Below are positions 14,607-25,044 of a DNA stretch of 64,000 nt, in pieces (position 1 is the first letter of the stretch; every line of letters begins with the position of its first letter). The notes under the pieces are model-generated. The model was not told where the DNA came from. It ran no database searches and saw only the letters and a program-made list of their open reading frames with translations. The DNA is from Euzebyella saccharophila (GTDB lineage Bacteria > Bacteroidota > Bacteroidia > Flavobacteriales > Flavobacteriaceae). Location of the stretch: NCBI RefSeq assembly GCF_014855495.1, contig NZ_JACYFJ010000001.1:558001-622000 (forward strand), written 5' to 3'. The translations under genes were made by a program, and so were the position numbers.

Positions 14607-17006
14607 TTACAGCCTATTCCGTTCTTCTACCCGTTTGTATTTTTTATTGCTTCTGATCTTGGAATTACCAAATTTATATCTGAACCCCACGGTAAAGACC
14701 CTGTTTTCCGTACGCTGAAAAGAGCTGCCATTTTGGTCCAAATAGTTGCGGGAGCTAAAGATGTTTCCTTGGTTAAAAATATCATCTAAACCAAGACTAA
14801 GACTTGCCTTGTTATCAAAAAGGGACTTTCTAAGCGAAAAATCCAAGGCACCATACCCCTCATACGAAGAGTTTTTCCTTATTGCTGGCGCAAACCAACG
14901 ATAGCTTAGGTTGGCCGTAAGCGACTTATCCGCTAGGAACGTAAAGTTATTGTTTGCCCTCATAAACCAGGTGAACTGATTATTTTTAACTAGTTGGTTA
15001 GACTCTAGATCCGTAAAATGAATTTTACGTTGGTAAAAACTGGAGAGCAGGTAAAAATCCCAAAACTTGGTGATATCCCTGTTGACTATAAAATCCAGTC
15101 CATAGGCAAAATCCCTATCTACATTGGTGTTCACAAATCGTAACCAATTAAAATCATTGTCTTGAAATATAAGTTGTCCTAGGCTATTGGTGGCGTTCTT
15201 GTAGAAAAGTTCAATGGTATATTTCTTTTTTAAAGTGTAACCCGCGGCAACATAACTGTTGGTAGAAGGTAACAAATTAGGATTTCCCTCAACGGTGGAG
15301 AAATTACTTTGAAATATTTGAAACGGATTTATAATGGCATATCTGGGCCGGGTGATGCGTCTTAAATAGTACAGGTTAAAACTGTGGTTGTTGTTGGGGG
15401 TGTATTTTAAGGAGGCGGAAGGAAATAGTTTAAAATAGTTGTTTTTTGTAGTACTGGAGCCCAAATTCCAGCTTCCCTTGGTTTCGGTATGTTCTGCCCT
15501 AAGTCCCATTTTTACGACCAGCGCATCCCACTTGCCATTGGCGGAAAGATAGCCGGCATAAATGGACTCATTATAAGAAAAGTTTCCCGCTTCCTGCGGG
15601 TCAATTCCGGGCGTTTCCAAGTCAAAACCTCTTTGTAAAACTAAATTCTTAGAGCCAATATTGGCATATTTTAAACCGGTTTCCCACTTCATTTTTTGTC
15701 CCAAAGGGGATGAATAATCTGTCTGTAAGCTGTAAATGTTGATATACTGCTCCGTGTTAATGGTAAAATCATTGGCTTGGGCAACATTATTATCCAAATC
15801 AAAAAAATTAGAAGTCAATGCTTGAGCAGCATTTTTGTCATAGAACGTATAGTGGCCATTTACCGATAATTGCGCTCCTTTTTTATTCAATTTCTGTTCA
15901 TAGTCGATGTAATAGGAAGTATTGATCAAATCTGAACTTCCCAATATATCGGTATCAAATCCAGAGAATAGGCTGTCGCCCACAATTTCTGTTTGCGTAT
16001 CATATATTCTCTTGACTTTGGGAATATAAAGAGAGACGGCAGACAAACTAATTTTACTATTTTCACTTAATTCATAATCCAAGAAGGCCGAAATATTGTG
16101 TTGTTTTTGCTTTTTGATGAATTCCTGATTGGCCGTCCATAATTCTGATTCTTGGGCAGTACCCAAGAAATTGGTGATGTCTTGATAGCGCGTTATATTT
16201 CGATCATGTCTAAAGCTGTAGTTGAAAGAAAAATCAATTTTTTTTCCTTTAAAGTAGTGCTCCATTCCCACCGTATGTTTGGGTAATACTGCCTGTGCAT
16301 ATCTATTGTAGATGGCTCCGTTATATCCTGCGATGAGGTTCTTTTTCATTTTTAGATTAATAAGTGCATGGTCTTCTGCACTGTATTTGGCCGGGGGCAC
16401 CGTAATTACCTCAATAGATTCAACATTACTGGCTGAAGTACCGGATAAAAGATTTATGAGGTCCCTGGCTGGGATATGAACTTTTCTGCCGTTGATAAGG
16501 ACACCAACTTGTTTACTTCCGTTTACGCTCAGTTGGTTGTTTATGACCATAACACCCGGAGTATTCTTTAAAACCTCCCAAATCTGCTGATCTTGAACTG
16601 CCGTGTTTTCAATGGAATATACCAGCCGGTCTACTTTTCTCTCAATTCTTGGTTTGCCCCCTATAACCACCACTTCATCAAGTTGGGACTCCAATGAAAT
16701 TTGCAGCGCTCCAATATTGAGGTCAGCTGATACGGAAATCGATTTCGCAACCGACTCATTTTCAAGGTATGAAGCTTTTATAATATAATTTCCGGTGGAG
16801 ATATCTTTGAGTACAAACGCACCATTGACATTTGTAAGTCCCCCGTCCACCAATGAAGAATCCTTCACGCTTAACAACATGATATTGGCATAGGAAATAG
16901 GCTCATGGTCTTCATTCTCTACAGTTCCCGAGATGGAAAAATCTTGGGAAAAAGCTGAAATAACAAAGAACAAGCAAAACAAAAAGGGGCAAAGCGTATG
17001 TCTCAC
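14607..17006 (-). CDS. TonB-dependent-receptor-like outer-membrane beta-barrel protein
   Basis: This 799-residue protein has a signal peptide (to about residue 20), then a carboxypeptidase-regulatory-like domain ('ISGTVENEDHEPISYANIML'), then a plug domain (about 120-220, with 'IWEVLKNTPGVMVINNQLSV'). A long barrel of the OMP_b-brl_3 type ends in 'FTVGFRYKFGNSKI'. Such proteins import or bind ligands at the outer membrane. There is no SusD partner, which argues against a classical glycan Sus pair. The start is GTG at 17006, as no ATG precedes the signal peptide. It stands as a single gene, and the ligand is unknown. Confidence 0.85.
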   Translation of the reverse strand: MRHTLCPFLFCLFFVISAFSQDFSISGTVENEDHEPISYANIMLLSVKDSSLVDGGLTNVNGAFVLKDISTGNYIIKASYLENESVAKSISVSADLNIGALQISLESQLDEVVVIGGKPRIERKVDRLVYSIENTAVQDQQIWEVLKNTPGVMVINNQLSVNGSKQVGVLINGRKVHIPARDLINLLSGTSASNVESIEVITVPPAKYSAEDHALINLKMKKNLIAGYNGAIYNRYAQAVLPKHTVGMEHYFKGKKIDFSFNYSFRHDRNITRYQDITNFLGTAQESELWTANQEFIKKQKQHNISAFLDYELSENSKISLSAVSLYIPKVKRIYDTQTEIVGDSLFSGFDTDILGSSDLINTSYYIDYEQKLNKKGAQLSVNGHYTFYDKNAAQALTSNFFDLDNNVAQANDFTINTEQYINIYSLQTDYSSPLGQKMKWETGLKYANIGSKNLVLQRGFDLETPGIDPQEAGNFSYNESIYAGYLSANGKWDALVVKMGLRAEHTETKGSWNLGSSTTKNNYFKLFPSASLKYTPNNNHSFNLYYLRRITRPRYAIINPFQIFQSNFSTVEGNPNLLPSTNSYVAAGYTLKKKYTIELFYKNATNSLGQLIFQDNDFNWLRFVNTNVDRDFAYGLDFIVNRDITKFWDFYLLSSFYQRKIHFTDLESNQLVKNNQFTWFMRANNNFTFLADKSLTANLSYRWFAPAIRKNSSYEGYGALDFSLRKSLFDNKASLSLGLDDIFNQGNIFSSRNYLDQNGSSFQRTENRVFTVGFRYKFGNSKIRSNKKYKRVEERNRL

Positions 17007-17246
17007 TTAGTGGTATAGGTTCTTTCCCAAAGCTAGATAAATACGTAAAAACCTACAAAGAAAAATTCTTAATATTACACCTTAAACGGATAATGCATCG
17101 TAGACAGTGGGATTGAGCGGGGGATTCATTTGCTCGAATTTGTCAAAAAATTAGACCTAAGTGGTTTAAAACATTCTATTTGGAATGTATTCTATAAAAG
17201 ATATATGCAAGTAATTGTTCTTTAGTCAAATCGATATAAAATAATG

Positions 17247-17254
17247 TATCTTTG
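17247..17254 (+). promoter_or_regulatory. Candidate -7 box upstream of lepA
   Basis: TATCTTTG matches TAnnTTTG and would place the transcription start about 20 bases before the lepA ATG. A TTTAG at 17221-17225, 21 bases upstream, is a weak -33 match. Confidence 0.4.
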
Positions 17255-17280
17255 CCCTCTTAAACGCCGTTCGTATTGCT

Positions 17281-19077
17281 ATGAAGAACATTCGAAACTT
17301 TTGCATTATTGCCCATATAGACCATGGTAAAAGTACCTTGGCAGACCGCTTGTTGGATTTTACAGGATCGGTTACCGAAAGGGAAAAGCAAGACCAGCTA
17401 TTAGACAGTATGGATTTGGAAAGGGAACGTGGAATCACAATCAAAAGCCACGCCATTCAAATGGAGTATGTGTACGAAGGTGAAACCTATGTGCTCAACT
17501 TAATTGACACTCCCGGACATGTTGACTTTTCCTATGAGGTTTCAAGGTCCATTGCCGCCTGTGAAGGGGCCCTGTTGGTAGTTGATGCGGCTCAAAGCAT
17601 TCAGGCCCAGACCATCTCAAATTTATATTTGGCGTTGGAGAACGACTTGGAAATAATTCCGGTTTTAAACAAGGTAGACCTGCCTAGTGCCAACCCAGAG
17701 GAAGTAACGGATGATATTGTAGACCTTTTGGGTTGTGACCCAGAGGAAGTAATTCCCGCAAGTGCAAAAACAGGTATTGGAATTGGGGAAATATTGGAAG
17801 CGATCATTAAACGTATTCCCGCACCTAAAGGGGAACCGGAGGCTCCTTTGCAAGCCTTGGTTTTTGATTCGGTATATAACCCTTTTCGCGGTGTAGAAAC
17901 GTATTTTAGAATTATAAACGGGGAATTGAAAAAAGGCCAGAAAATAAAGTTCATGGCCACGGGTAAGAGCTATTTTGCGGACGAAATAGGTACCCTTAAG
18001 CTAGTTCAGCATCCAAAACCTAAAATCTCAACCGGAGACGTTGGCTATTTGATTACCGGAATTAAGGATGCTAGAGAGGTAAAAGTAGGGGATACCATCA
18101 CCTTGACCGAAAACCCGTCCGAAAAGGCCATTGCTGGTTTTGAAGATGTAAAACCCATGGTTTTTGCAGGTATTTATCCGGTAGATACAGAAGATTTTGA
18201 GGAGTTGCGCTCCTCCATGGAAAAATTACAATTGAATGATGCCTCCTTGGTATTTACGGCCGAAAGTAGTGCCGCCCTTGGTTTCGGTTTTCGTTGTGGT
18301 TTCTTGGGAATGCTCCATATGGAGATTATTCAAGAGCGTCTGGAGCGCGAATTTGATATGACGGTAATTACTACCGTTCCCAACGTAAGCTACCATGCTT
18401 ATACCAATAAGAATCCGGATGATATCATTATAGTTAACAATCCTTCGGATTTGCCGGATCCATCTACCTTGAACAGGGTGGAGGAGCCTTATATTAAGGC
18501 AACGATAATTACAAAGTCCGATTTTGTGGGGAACGTTATGTCCCTTTGTATCGATAAGCGAGGTGAAATAACCAATCAGACCTATTTAACTACGGAAAGG
18601 GTAGAGCTTACCTTTGACATGCCCTTAGCCGAAATCGTATTTGATTTCTATGACCGGTTAAAAACTGTTTCCAAAGGCTATGCCTCCTTTGACTATGCAC
18701 CAATTGGAATGCGCACTTCTAAATTGGTGAGGGTAGATATTCTATTAAACGCCCAAAACGTTGATGCGCTGAGCGCCTTGGTTCACTTTGACAATTCCTA
18801 TCACATTGGAAAAAAGATGTGTGAAAAATTGAAGGAACTCATTCCAAGACAACAGTTTGATATTCCTATTCAGGCGGCCATTGGCGCTAAAATTATTTCT
18901 AGGGAAACGATCAAAGCCTTACGGAAGGATGTAACCGCCAAGTGTTATGGTGGCGATATTTCCAGAAAACGAAAGCTTTTGGAGAAGCAGAAAAAGGGTA
19001 AAAAGCGTATGCGCCAAGTTGGTAACGTAGAAATTCCGCAACAGGCGTTTATGGCCGTTCTTAAGCTGAACGACTAG
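17281..19077 (+). CDS. lepA: Elongation factor 4 (LepA GTPase)
   Basis: LepA is a translational GTPase related to EF-G that acts on stalled or assembling ribosomes. The 598-residue protein has G1 'AHIDHGKST' (about 10-18), G2 'RGITI', G3 'DTPGH' (about 75-80), G4 'NKVD' and G5 'SAK', followed by domains II and III and the LepA-specific C-terminal domain with '[19 protein letters not shown]' and '[20 protein letters not shown]'. Length and order are standard. It is monocistronic, with about 240 bases before the next gene. Confidence 0.97.
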   Translation: MKNIRNFCIIAHIDHGKSTLADRLLDFTGSVTEREKQDQLLDSMDLERERGITIKSHAIQMEYVYEGETYVLNLIDTPGHVDFSYEVSRSIAACEGALLVVDAAQSIQAQTISNLYLALENDLEIIPVLNKVDLPSANPEEVTDDIVDLLGCDPEEVIPASAKTGIGIGEILEAIIKRIPAPKGEPEAPLQALVFDSVYNPFRGVETYFRIINGELKKGQKIKFMATGKSYFADEIGTLKLVQHPKPKISTGDVGYLITGIKDAREVKVGDTITLTENPSEKAIAGFEDVKPMVFAGIYPVDTEDFEELRSSMEKLQLNDASLVFTAESSAALGFGFRCGFLGMLHMEIIQERLEREFDMTVITTVPNVSYHAYTNKNPDDIIIVNNPSDLPDPSTLNRVEEPYIKATIITKSDFVGNVMSLCIDKRGEITNQTYLTTERVELTFDMPLAEIVFDFYDRLKTVSKGYASFDYAPIGMRTSKLVRVDILLNAQNVDALSALVHFDNSYHIGKKMCEKLKELIPRQQFDIPIQAAIGAKIISRETIKALRKDVTAKCYGGDISRKRKLLEKQKKGKKRMRQVGNVEIPQQAFMAVLKLND

Positions 19078-19284
19078 AAATTCCGTTTATCGGTTATTAA
19101 GAAGAATTCCAAATTTTAAACAGTAGTAGTCCTTCGTATTTAAGGTCTTCTTCAGCTATCCCTGTATTTTTCACTGACTAAGAACAGATTAGAATTTTCG
19201 TAAGTTTTTTCTTTCCTTTTAAATATGGTTTGAAAAGATTGGAACTTATCAACAACGGGCAATTTTTTTAGCCAAGGGTAGTTT

Positions 19285-19292
19285 TAGCTTTG
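19285..19292 (+). promoter_or_regulatory. Candidate -7 box upstream of the 77-residue ORF
   Basis: TAGCTTTG matches TAnnTTTG, 23 bases before the ATG at 19316. A second overlapping candidate, TATTTTTG at 19301-19308, would leave almost no leader. Confidence 0.3.
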
Positions 19293-19315
19293 TTCAAATT
19301 TATTTTTGCTCGACC

Positions 19316-19549
19316 ATGACAACTTATATTGCTCAGTTTATTGCAAAACATATAAAAATCCCCGTAAAACAGCATTCCATTTTTATATGGCAACAAGAAA
19401 GCGGGGAAATAGATGCAGAACTTCTAGAGAACAAAATTAAAAGGGAAGCGGCTATCCACTTTTATCGTTTGGAGTCTAAAGACACTGTGGAAATTGGCTT
19501 GGCCGATATTTCCGTGGAAGTGTTAAAGGCAATGCCCTTTGGAGGTTAA
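19316..19549 (+). CDS. Small hypothetical protein (77 aa)
   Basis: I do not recognise this protein. It is 77 residues, soluble and charged, with an aromatic-rich middle ('HSIFIWQQESGEID', 'HFYRLESKDTVEIGL') and no signal peptide or membrane helix. It has its own upstream -7-like box. It converges on the NhaP-type antiporter gene, with both stop codons lying in the TTAA at 19546-19549. Reading-frame integrity and a promoter-like upstream region favour a real gene. Its function is unknown. Confidence 0.55.
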   Translation: MTTYIAQFIAKHIKIPVKQHSIFIWQQESGEIDAELLENKIKREAAIHFYRLESKDTVEIGLADISVEVLKAMPFGG

Positions 19550-21399
19550 TCCTCTTCTGGCTCATCATCCGTGTCATCGGCTTCCAATACTTTTCCCAAA
19601 TATACCAATCGGCATCCTTCATTAATATCGTTGAAATCCGTACTAAAGGATGGTATTATTTTTAAATCCCCATCCGGAGTTTTTAGGAATATAGGAACAA
19701 TATTCTCTTCGGCCTTTGTTATTTCAATGAGCCCCTCATATTGTTCTTTGTCCTTTAATTCAATTTCATGGATAACAGGAAATTTTCTGGCCGTTTCGGT
19801 AAGCTTTATAAAGTCGTCTGTATGGGAGAAAAGCCCTTCCTTAGGATTGTTTTCAGGGTCGTTCATCTCATCGGCATCAATAAGCCTAAACGAACCGTTT
19901 TCTCCAAATTGCTTCCCGAATTTATTCACGGCATATTTATTAATGTCCGAGTTTCCGGTAAGTGCCATAAGATATCCTACATCGTTCAGTTCAATATTAT
20001 CCGTTAAATTATCGGAATAGATATTGGCGGTAATAGCTTCAATACCCAATTTTTTGGCCTTGTCTATATTCGTTTGGTTATTGTCAATAAGAACAACATG
20101 ACGTTTGTTTTTCTTCAGATAATCGGCAATAATCCTGGAAACCTTGCTTGCCCCAATAATGACAATGCCTTCGGACTTTGTCAAAAATACCCCTATAGCT
20201 TTTGCGAACATACGGGCAGTGGTTGCATTCAATAAAACCGTACCCAAAACAATAACGAAAACGAGGGGAGTTATATATTCAGCTCCTTCTTCACCTTTGG
20301 CCAATAGTTTGGAACCAAATAGGGACGCAATACCGGCAGCAACAATACCTCGCGGTCCAACCCAACCAATGAACAACTTTTCATTAAACTTTAAATTAGA
20401 ACCTGTTGAACTTAGAAAAACACCAATGGGCCTAATTACAAACACAATGATTAAGAAAAGTATAGCGGTATTCCAATTATAGATCAATTGTAGGTCGGCC
20501 ATATTAATATTGGCTGCCAACAAAATAAAAAGAATGGAAATTAGGAGTACGCTTAAGGATTCTTTAAAATAAAGCAGTTCTTTTATATTGGGCAAATCTG
20601 TATTTCCCATGACCATCCCCATAATTACTACCGCCAATAAACCTGATTCATGGGCAAAAACATCGCTCATTACAAATACCAAAAGTACTACGGATAAGGA
20701 AACCACATTCAATAGATAGTGTGGAATAAAGTTTCTTTTAATTACAAAGGTAAGGGCGTGGGCAAAGGTGAAGCCAAACGTAAATCCGAAAAGTAGTATT
20801 TTACCGAATTCAATGAGGGCGGTCAAGGTGTATGCCTGTCCTTCTCCAACACTTATAAACTCAAAGACCAAAACCGCGGCCAATGCCCCAATCGGGTCAA
20901 TAAGGATGCCTTCCCATTTCAATACGGCAGAAAGATCTTTTTTTAAGGGGATGTTTCTTAAGATCGGAGTAATAACGGTGGGGCCCGTTACAATGATCAA
21001 GGATGAAAATAGAAAACAAATTTGCCAGCTCAATCCAAAAATAAAGTGGGCCGTGATTGCGGCACCAAAGAAAGTAACCAAACTACCCAATGTTATTAGT
21101 TTGGTAATTACGGGGCCCACGTTTCTTATTTCAGCACGTTTTAGGGTAAGTCCGCCTTCAAAAAGAATGATACTAATGGCGAGGGAGACAAAATAGTAAA
21201 GTCCCTCCCCCGGAAAAAGTCCTTTTTGGCCGTTCCAGATAGGCTCAATTAATTTACTGCCGTCCTCCGTATAGAGCGTTGCAAAGGGCCCAACCAGTAA
21301 CCCTATCAAAATTAAAGGTAAAATTGCAGGCAGTTTAAATCTCCATGCGACCCACTGCGCTATAATGCCCAAAATTATAATTCCTGCTAATTCAACCAT
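19546..21399 (-). CDS. Cation:proton antiporter, NhaP/CPA1 type with TrkA-N domain
   Basis: This 617-residue protein has 12 or so membrane helices (about 1-400) of the Na+/H+ exchanger fold. It includes the 'EGGLTLKRAEIRNVGPVIT' segment and the paired-acid helix 'WEGILIDPIGALAAVLVFEF'. A cytoplasmic Rossmann RCK/TrkA-N domain follows ('GIVIIGASKVSRIIADYLKK', about 405-425), then an acidic TrkA-C-like tail. It exchanges Na+ or K+ for protons, probably gated by a nucleotide at the RCK domain. The ATG at 21399 is preferred over TTG at 21417 because it starts at the first membrane helix. Its stop overlaps that of the 77-residue ORF. Confidence 0.9.
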   Translation of the reverse strand: MVELAGIIILGIIAQWVAWRFKLPAILPLILIGLLVGPFATLYTEDGSKLIEPIWNGQKGLFPGEGLYYFVSLAISIILFEGGLTLKRAEIRNVGPVITKLITLGSLVTFFGAAITAHFIFGLSWQICFLFSSLIIVTGPTVITPILRNIPLKKDLSAVLKWEGILIDPIGALAAVLVFEFISVGEGQAYTLTALIEFGKILLFGFTFGFTFAHALTFVIKRNFIPHYLLNVVSLSVVLLVFVMSDVFAHESGLLAVVIMGMVMGNTDLPNIKELLYFKESLSVLLISILFILLAANINMADLQLIYNWNTAILFLIIVFVIRPIGVFLSSTGSNLKFNEKLFIGWVGPRGIVAAGIASLFGSKLLAKGEEGAEYITPLVFVIVLGTVLLNATTARMFAKAIGVFLTKSEGIVIIGASKVSRIIADYLKKNKRHVVLIDNNQTNIDKAKKLGIEAITANIYSDNLTDNIELNDVGYLMALTGNSDINKYAVNKFGKQFGENGSFRLIDADEMNDPENNPKEGLFSHTDDFIKLTETARKFPVIHEIELKDKEQYEGLIEITKAEENIVPIFLKTPDGDLKIIPSFSTDFNDINEGCRLVYLGKVLEADDTDDEPEED

Positions 21400-21605
21400 G
21401 CCTTGCAATTTATCCAAAAATAGTAATTTTTGATTCAGAAGAGAGACGGTAGAATTATCTTATTAAATTTTTGTTCCGTACTTGTCTAATTGCATTTGTT
21501 GCTAGCTGCATCGGTATTTATTTGGACCCAATAACAGCTATGGTAGTAGTTGTTTGTTTGTGCTACGGCCTTTTCTTAATTTGCAATGCACCTTAATAAT
21601 TAGAA

Positions 21606-22469
21606 ATGACGATTTACCCTATAGAAACTGGAAATTTTAAGTTGGATGGAGGGGCCATGTTCGGTGTTGTGCCCAAGACTATTTGGCAAAGAACCAACCC
21701 AGCTGATGATAAAAACCTTATAGATATTGCGGCCAGAAGTTTATTGATCGAAGATGGTGATCGGTTAATCTTAATAGATACGGGTTTAGGTAATAAACAA
21801 TCGGATAAATTTTTTGGCTATTACTACCGCTGGGGAGATCTCTCCTTGGATAGCTCTTTGGCCAGCCACGGCTTTCATAGAGATGATATTACTGATGTTT
21901 TTATGACACACCTTCATTTTGATCATTGCGGCGGTAGTATACAATGGAACAAGGATAGGACTGGTTATGAGCCAGCTTTTAAAAATGCAAAATTTTGGAC
22001 CAATAAGGAGCACTGGAAATGGGCCACCGAACCCAATGCGCGCGAAAAGGCGTCCTTTCTTAAGGAAAATTTACTGCCAATGCAAGAAAGTGGCCAGTTA
22101 CACTTTATTGACAGACAGGATGAAAAGTTTATAAAAAACAGTGAATTGGGTTTTGATATACTTTTTGTAGATGGCCATACAGATAAGCAAATGCTTCCTT
22201 TTATTAAATATCAAGGAAAGATTGTAGTGTTTATGGCAGACCTGATACCTACAGTAGGGCATATTCCACTTCCTTACGTAATAGGATATGATACAAGACC
22301 TTTGCTAACATTAGAAGAAAAGAAACTATTTTTGGACCAGGCCCTTGAAAATGAGTTTTACCTATTTTTTGAGCATGATGCACATAACGAAATTTGTACC
22401 TTGCAACAGACCGAAAAAGGGGCCAGATTAGACCAAATTTATTCATTTCATGAGCTTTTCAATTCATAG
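21606..22469 (+). CDS. Metallo-beta-lactamase-fold hydrolase
   Basis: This 287-residue protein has the zinc signature HxHxDH in 'MTHLHFDHCGGS' (about residue 100), a further His in 'FVDGHTDKQML', an Asp in 'MADLIPTVGHI' and a late 'EHDAH'. The order matches lactonase-like or phosphodiesterase-like MBL-fold hydrolases. No signal peptide is visible, so it is cytosolic. The substrate is unknown. Its last 20 bases overlap the start of the SMP-30-like lipoprotein gene in another frame, so the two are probably translationally coupled. Confidence 0.88.
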   Translation: MTIYPIETGNFKLDGGAMFGVVPKTIWQRTNPADDKNLIDIAARSLLIEDGDRLILIDTGLGNKQSDKFFGYYYRWGDLSLDSSLASHGFHRDDITDVFMTHLHFDHCGGSIQWNKDRTGYEPAFKNAKFWTNKEHWKWATEPNAREKASFLKENLLPMQESGQLHFIDRQDEKFIKNSELGFDILFVDGHTDKQMLPFIKYQGKIVVFMADLIPTVGHIPLPYVIGYDTRPLLTLEEKKLFLDQALENEFYLFFEHDAHNEICTLQQTEKGARLDQIYSFHELFNS

Positions 22470-23352
22470 GATCCATTTAGTACCGTTTGGTATTTTATTT
22501 ATTGCCTTATTTTCCTGTAAGACCCAACAACTGAAGAGCACGGACTATACAAAAGAATGGTCTTTTACCAAAGGAGTGGAAGGTCCTGCCGTTGATGCCG
22601 GTGGTGCAGTTTACGCAGTCAACTTTCAAAAAGAGGGAACTATTGGTGTTATAAATGACGTAGGCCAAGGGAAAATATTCTGCGAGCTTCCCGGAAACAG
22701 CGTAGGAAATGGCATTCGGTTTGATGTTCAAGGGAATATGTACGTGGCAGATTACGTAAACCATAATGTTCTAATCATAAAAAAAGGAAGCAGAACGCCT
22801 GAAGTACATGCGCACAATGCGAAAATGAACCAGCCCAATGATTTGGCTATTTCACCTAGTGGTACCATTTTTTTAAGTGACCCAAATTGGGCAGAAAGTA
22901 CGGGTAGCATTTGGAAAGTAAATTCAAACTATGAAATTGAATTGTTGGAAGATGGGATGGGTACTACAAATGGTATAGAAGTGAGTCCTGATGGCGCTTA
23001 CCTGTATGTAAACGAGTCTGTGCAGAGAACGGTATGGAGGTATAATCTGGACCATGAAGGTAATATCAGCAACAAGACCATGTTCGCATCTTTTGATGAT
23101 TACGGAATGGATGGCATGCGTTGCGATGAGAAAGGCAACCTCTACATTACCAGATACGATAAAGGCACTGTCGTCATCCTAAATCCCGATAAAAAAATCA
23201 TAAAAGAGGTGCAATTGAAGGGAAAAAAGCCCTCAAACATTACCTTTGGGGGCAAAAAAGGCAAAACCTGCTATGTAACTATGGCAGACCGTGGTAATTT
23301 AGAGACATTTCCGGCCTTGCATGCAGGTGCTTTTTATAAGCGAATACACTAA
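22450..23352 (+). CDS. SMP-30/gluconolactonase-like beta-propeller lipoprotein
   Basis: This 300-residue protein has a signal ending in lipobox 'LFSC' (Cys23), placing it at the periplasmic or outer face. The body is a six-bladed propeller of the SMP-30/LRE type: 'GPAVDAGGAVYAVNF', 'NQPNDLAISPSGTIFLSDP', 'TNGIEVSPDGAYLYVNES' and 'GMDGMRCDEKGNLYITRY', which carry the metal-binding Asn/Asp positions. The family includes sugar-lactone hydrolases. The overlap with the MBL-fold gene suggests joint action. A 15-base gap separates it from the S8 peptidase gene. Confidence 0.87.
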   Translation: MSFSIHRIHLVPFGILFIALFSCKTQQLKSTDYTKEWSFTKGVEGPAVDAGGAVYAVNFQKEGTIGVINDVGQGKIFCELPGNSVGNGIRFDVQGNMYVADYVNHNVLIIKKGSRTPEVHAHNAKMNQPNDLAISPSGTIFLSDPNWAESTGSIWKVNSNYEIELLEDGMGTTNGIEVSPDGAYLYVNESVQRTVWRYNLDHEGNISNKTMFASFDDYGMDGMRCDEKGNLYITRYDKGTVVILNPDKKIIKEVQLKGKKPSNITFGGKKGKTCYVTMADRGNLETFPALHAGAFYKRIH

Positions 23353-23367
23353 TCTCAATTTATCTAT

Positions 23368-24999
23368 ATGACTAGAGTTTTATCAAAATCCGTACTAGGA
23401 TTTACCATGGCATCCTTACTAGTAGGATGCGGAGCTACCAATTTAGTTTCCACCCCTATTGAAAATATAGACACTACTCCTCTTAAAATTTCGGATTTAT
23501 CCGATGCTGAAAAAAAGAACTGGGGGCATCTGGATTTGGTTTCAGATACCATTCCCGGTATGAGTGTTGATAAGGCCTATGCCGAAATAATAAAAAACAA
23601 AAAAGGAGAAACTGTCATTGTTGCCGTGTTAGATTCAGGAATGGATTTGGAGCATGAGGACCTTGACGGTGTACTTTGGACCAATAAAGATGAAAAGCCA
23701 GGGGATGGTATTGACAACGATAAAAATGGTTATATAGATGACATTCACGGCTACAACTTCTTAGGAGATTCTTACAATGAACAACTGGAGGTAGCTAGAA
23801 TTGTTCGATTAAAATTGGGAGATGCCGCTTTGCAGTCTAAGGCAAAGGCCGAAGTAGAAGGGGAATATAACAAGGCACTACAGCAAAAACAGCAGTATGA
23901 GCAAATATTCCAAGCTGTAAAAAATGCCGATGCAGCGGTGAAAAAAGAATTGGGCAAAGAATCGTACAATGCAAAGGATTTGGCAAGTATAAAATCCACG
24001 GATCCAAATATGCAGCAAAATGTTGGTATCCTTACCCAAATGCTGACCTATGAAGATTCCATTCCAGAGGTAATGGAGCAAATTGAGGAAGGCATCAACT
24101 ATTTTTCAGATCAGGCCAATTACAACTATAATGTTGATTTTAACGGTAGAGAAATTGTTGGTGATGATCCATATAATATCAATGATACGGATTATGGTGA
24201 TGGCAACCCTCAAAGTCGTTCCAAGGACGAAAGTCACGGTACCCATGTTGCAGGAATTATTGCTGCGGAAAGAAACAATGGACTTGGAGCCAATGGCGTA
24301 GCGAACAATGTACAGATTATGAGCATTCGTGCGGTACCTAACGGTGACGAATATGACAAGGATATTGCTTTGGGTATCAGATATGCGGTTGATAATGGAG
24401 CAAAGATTATCAATGGTAGTTTTGGTAAAAGCTACTCCCCAAACGCTCAATGGGTGTATGACGCCATTAAATACGCCGCAGACAAGGACGTGCTTTTCGT
24501 GCATGCAGCGGGTAACTCTGGCGAGGATTTGGATGACCCTGCCAACCCTAACTTTCCTAATGACCAGGTCAACAATGGCCCAGAAATGTCAGATAATGTG
24601 ATCACAGTGGGAGCCTTGGCCCCAAAATACGGTTCCGAGATGCTGGCAACCTTTTCCAACTATGGAAAAGTTAATGTAGATGTCTTTGCCCCTGGTGACG
24701 AGATTTATTCTACCATGCCCGGTGATGAATACGACTTTCAAGGGGGAACCTCAATGGCTGCACCGGCAGTTGCCGGTGTTGCGGCTTTGATTCGTTCACA
24801 ATATCCTAAACTAACGGCCCCTCAGGTAAAGAAAATTATCTTGGAATCTGGATTAACCCCCAGAGCAAAAGTTATTCTTGCGGGAGACAGTGCAAAGACG
24901 GGTAACTTGGAGGAAATCTCAAAGGCCGGTACCATGGTCAACGCCTATAATGCATTGATTATGGCAGATAAGGTGGCTTCCGGAAAATTAAAACTTTAA
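23368..24999 (+). CDS. S8 (subtilisin-like) serine peptidase lipoprotein
   Basis: This is a 543-residue lipoprotein (lipobox LVGC, Cys21). The catalytic triad reads Asp89 in 'VAVLDSGMDLEHEDL', His290 in 'ESHGTHVAGI' and Ser462 in 'GGTSMAAPAVAG', with the oxyanion Asn in 'HAAGNSGED'. Roughly 200 residues separate Asp and His, far more than in classical subtilisins. The insert (about 130-275) is rich in K, E, Q and A and probably helical, with a D/N/Y-rich end. No long propeptide is apparent. It is probably anchored in the envelope and degrades external protein. A terminator hairpin follows. Confidence 0.92.
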   Translation: MTRVLSKSVLGFTMASLLVGCGATNLVSTPIENIDTTPLKISDLSDAEKKNWGHLDLVSDTIPGMSVDKAYAEIIKNKKGETVIVAVLDSGMDLEHEDLDGVLWTNKDEKPGDGIDNDKNGYIDDIHGYNFLGDSYNEQLEVARIVRLKLGDAALQSKAKAEVEGEYNKALQQKQQYEQIFQAVKNADAAVKKELGKESYNAKDLASIKSTDPNMQQNVGILTQMLTYEDSIPEVMEQIEEGINYFSDQANYNYNVDFNGREIVGDDPYNINDTDYGDGNPQSRSKDESHGTHVAGIIAAERNNGLGANGVANNVQIMSIRAVPNGDEYDKDIALGIRYAVDNGAKIINGSFGKSYSPNAQWVYDAIKYAADKDVLFVHAAGNSGEDLDDPANPNFPNDQVNNGPEMSDNVITVGALAPKYGSEMLATFSNYGKVNVDVFAPGDEIYSTMPGDEYDFQGGTSMAAPAVAGVAALIRSQYPKLTAPQVKKIILESGLTPRAKVILAGDSAKTGNLEEISKAGTMVNAYNALIMADKVASGKLKL

Positions 25000-25006
25000 T
25001 AACAAG

Positions 25007-25033
25007 GCCCCAAGATGTGCTGGGGCAATTTTA
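25007..25033 (+). terminator. Terminator after the S8 peptidase gene
   Basis: GCCCCA at 25007-25012 and TGGGGC at 25021-25026 form a perfect 6-base stem with an 8-base loop, followed by AATTTTATT. The hairpin covers the ATG at 25015, which supports 25045 as the real start of the next gene. Confidence 0.65.
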
Positions 25034-25044
25034 TTCTTATTTAT

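Noticed and set aside
17215-17217. TTG as the -33 element of lepA
   Set aside because: The spacing to the -7 box is 29 bases, too long for the usual Bacteroidota promoter.
25015-25044. Upstream ATG for the M1 peptidase
   Set aside because: It sits inside the loop region of a terminator hairpin, and the signal peptide begins properly at 25045.
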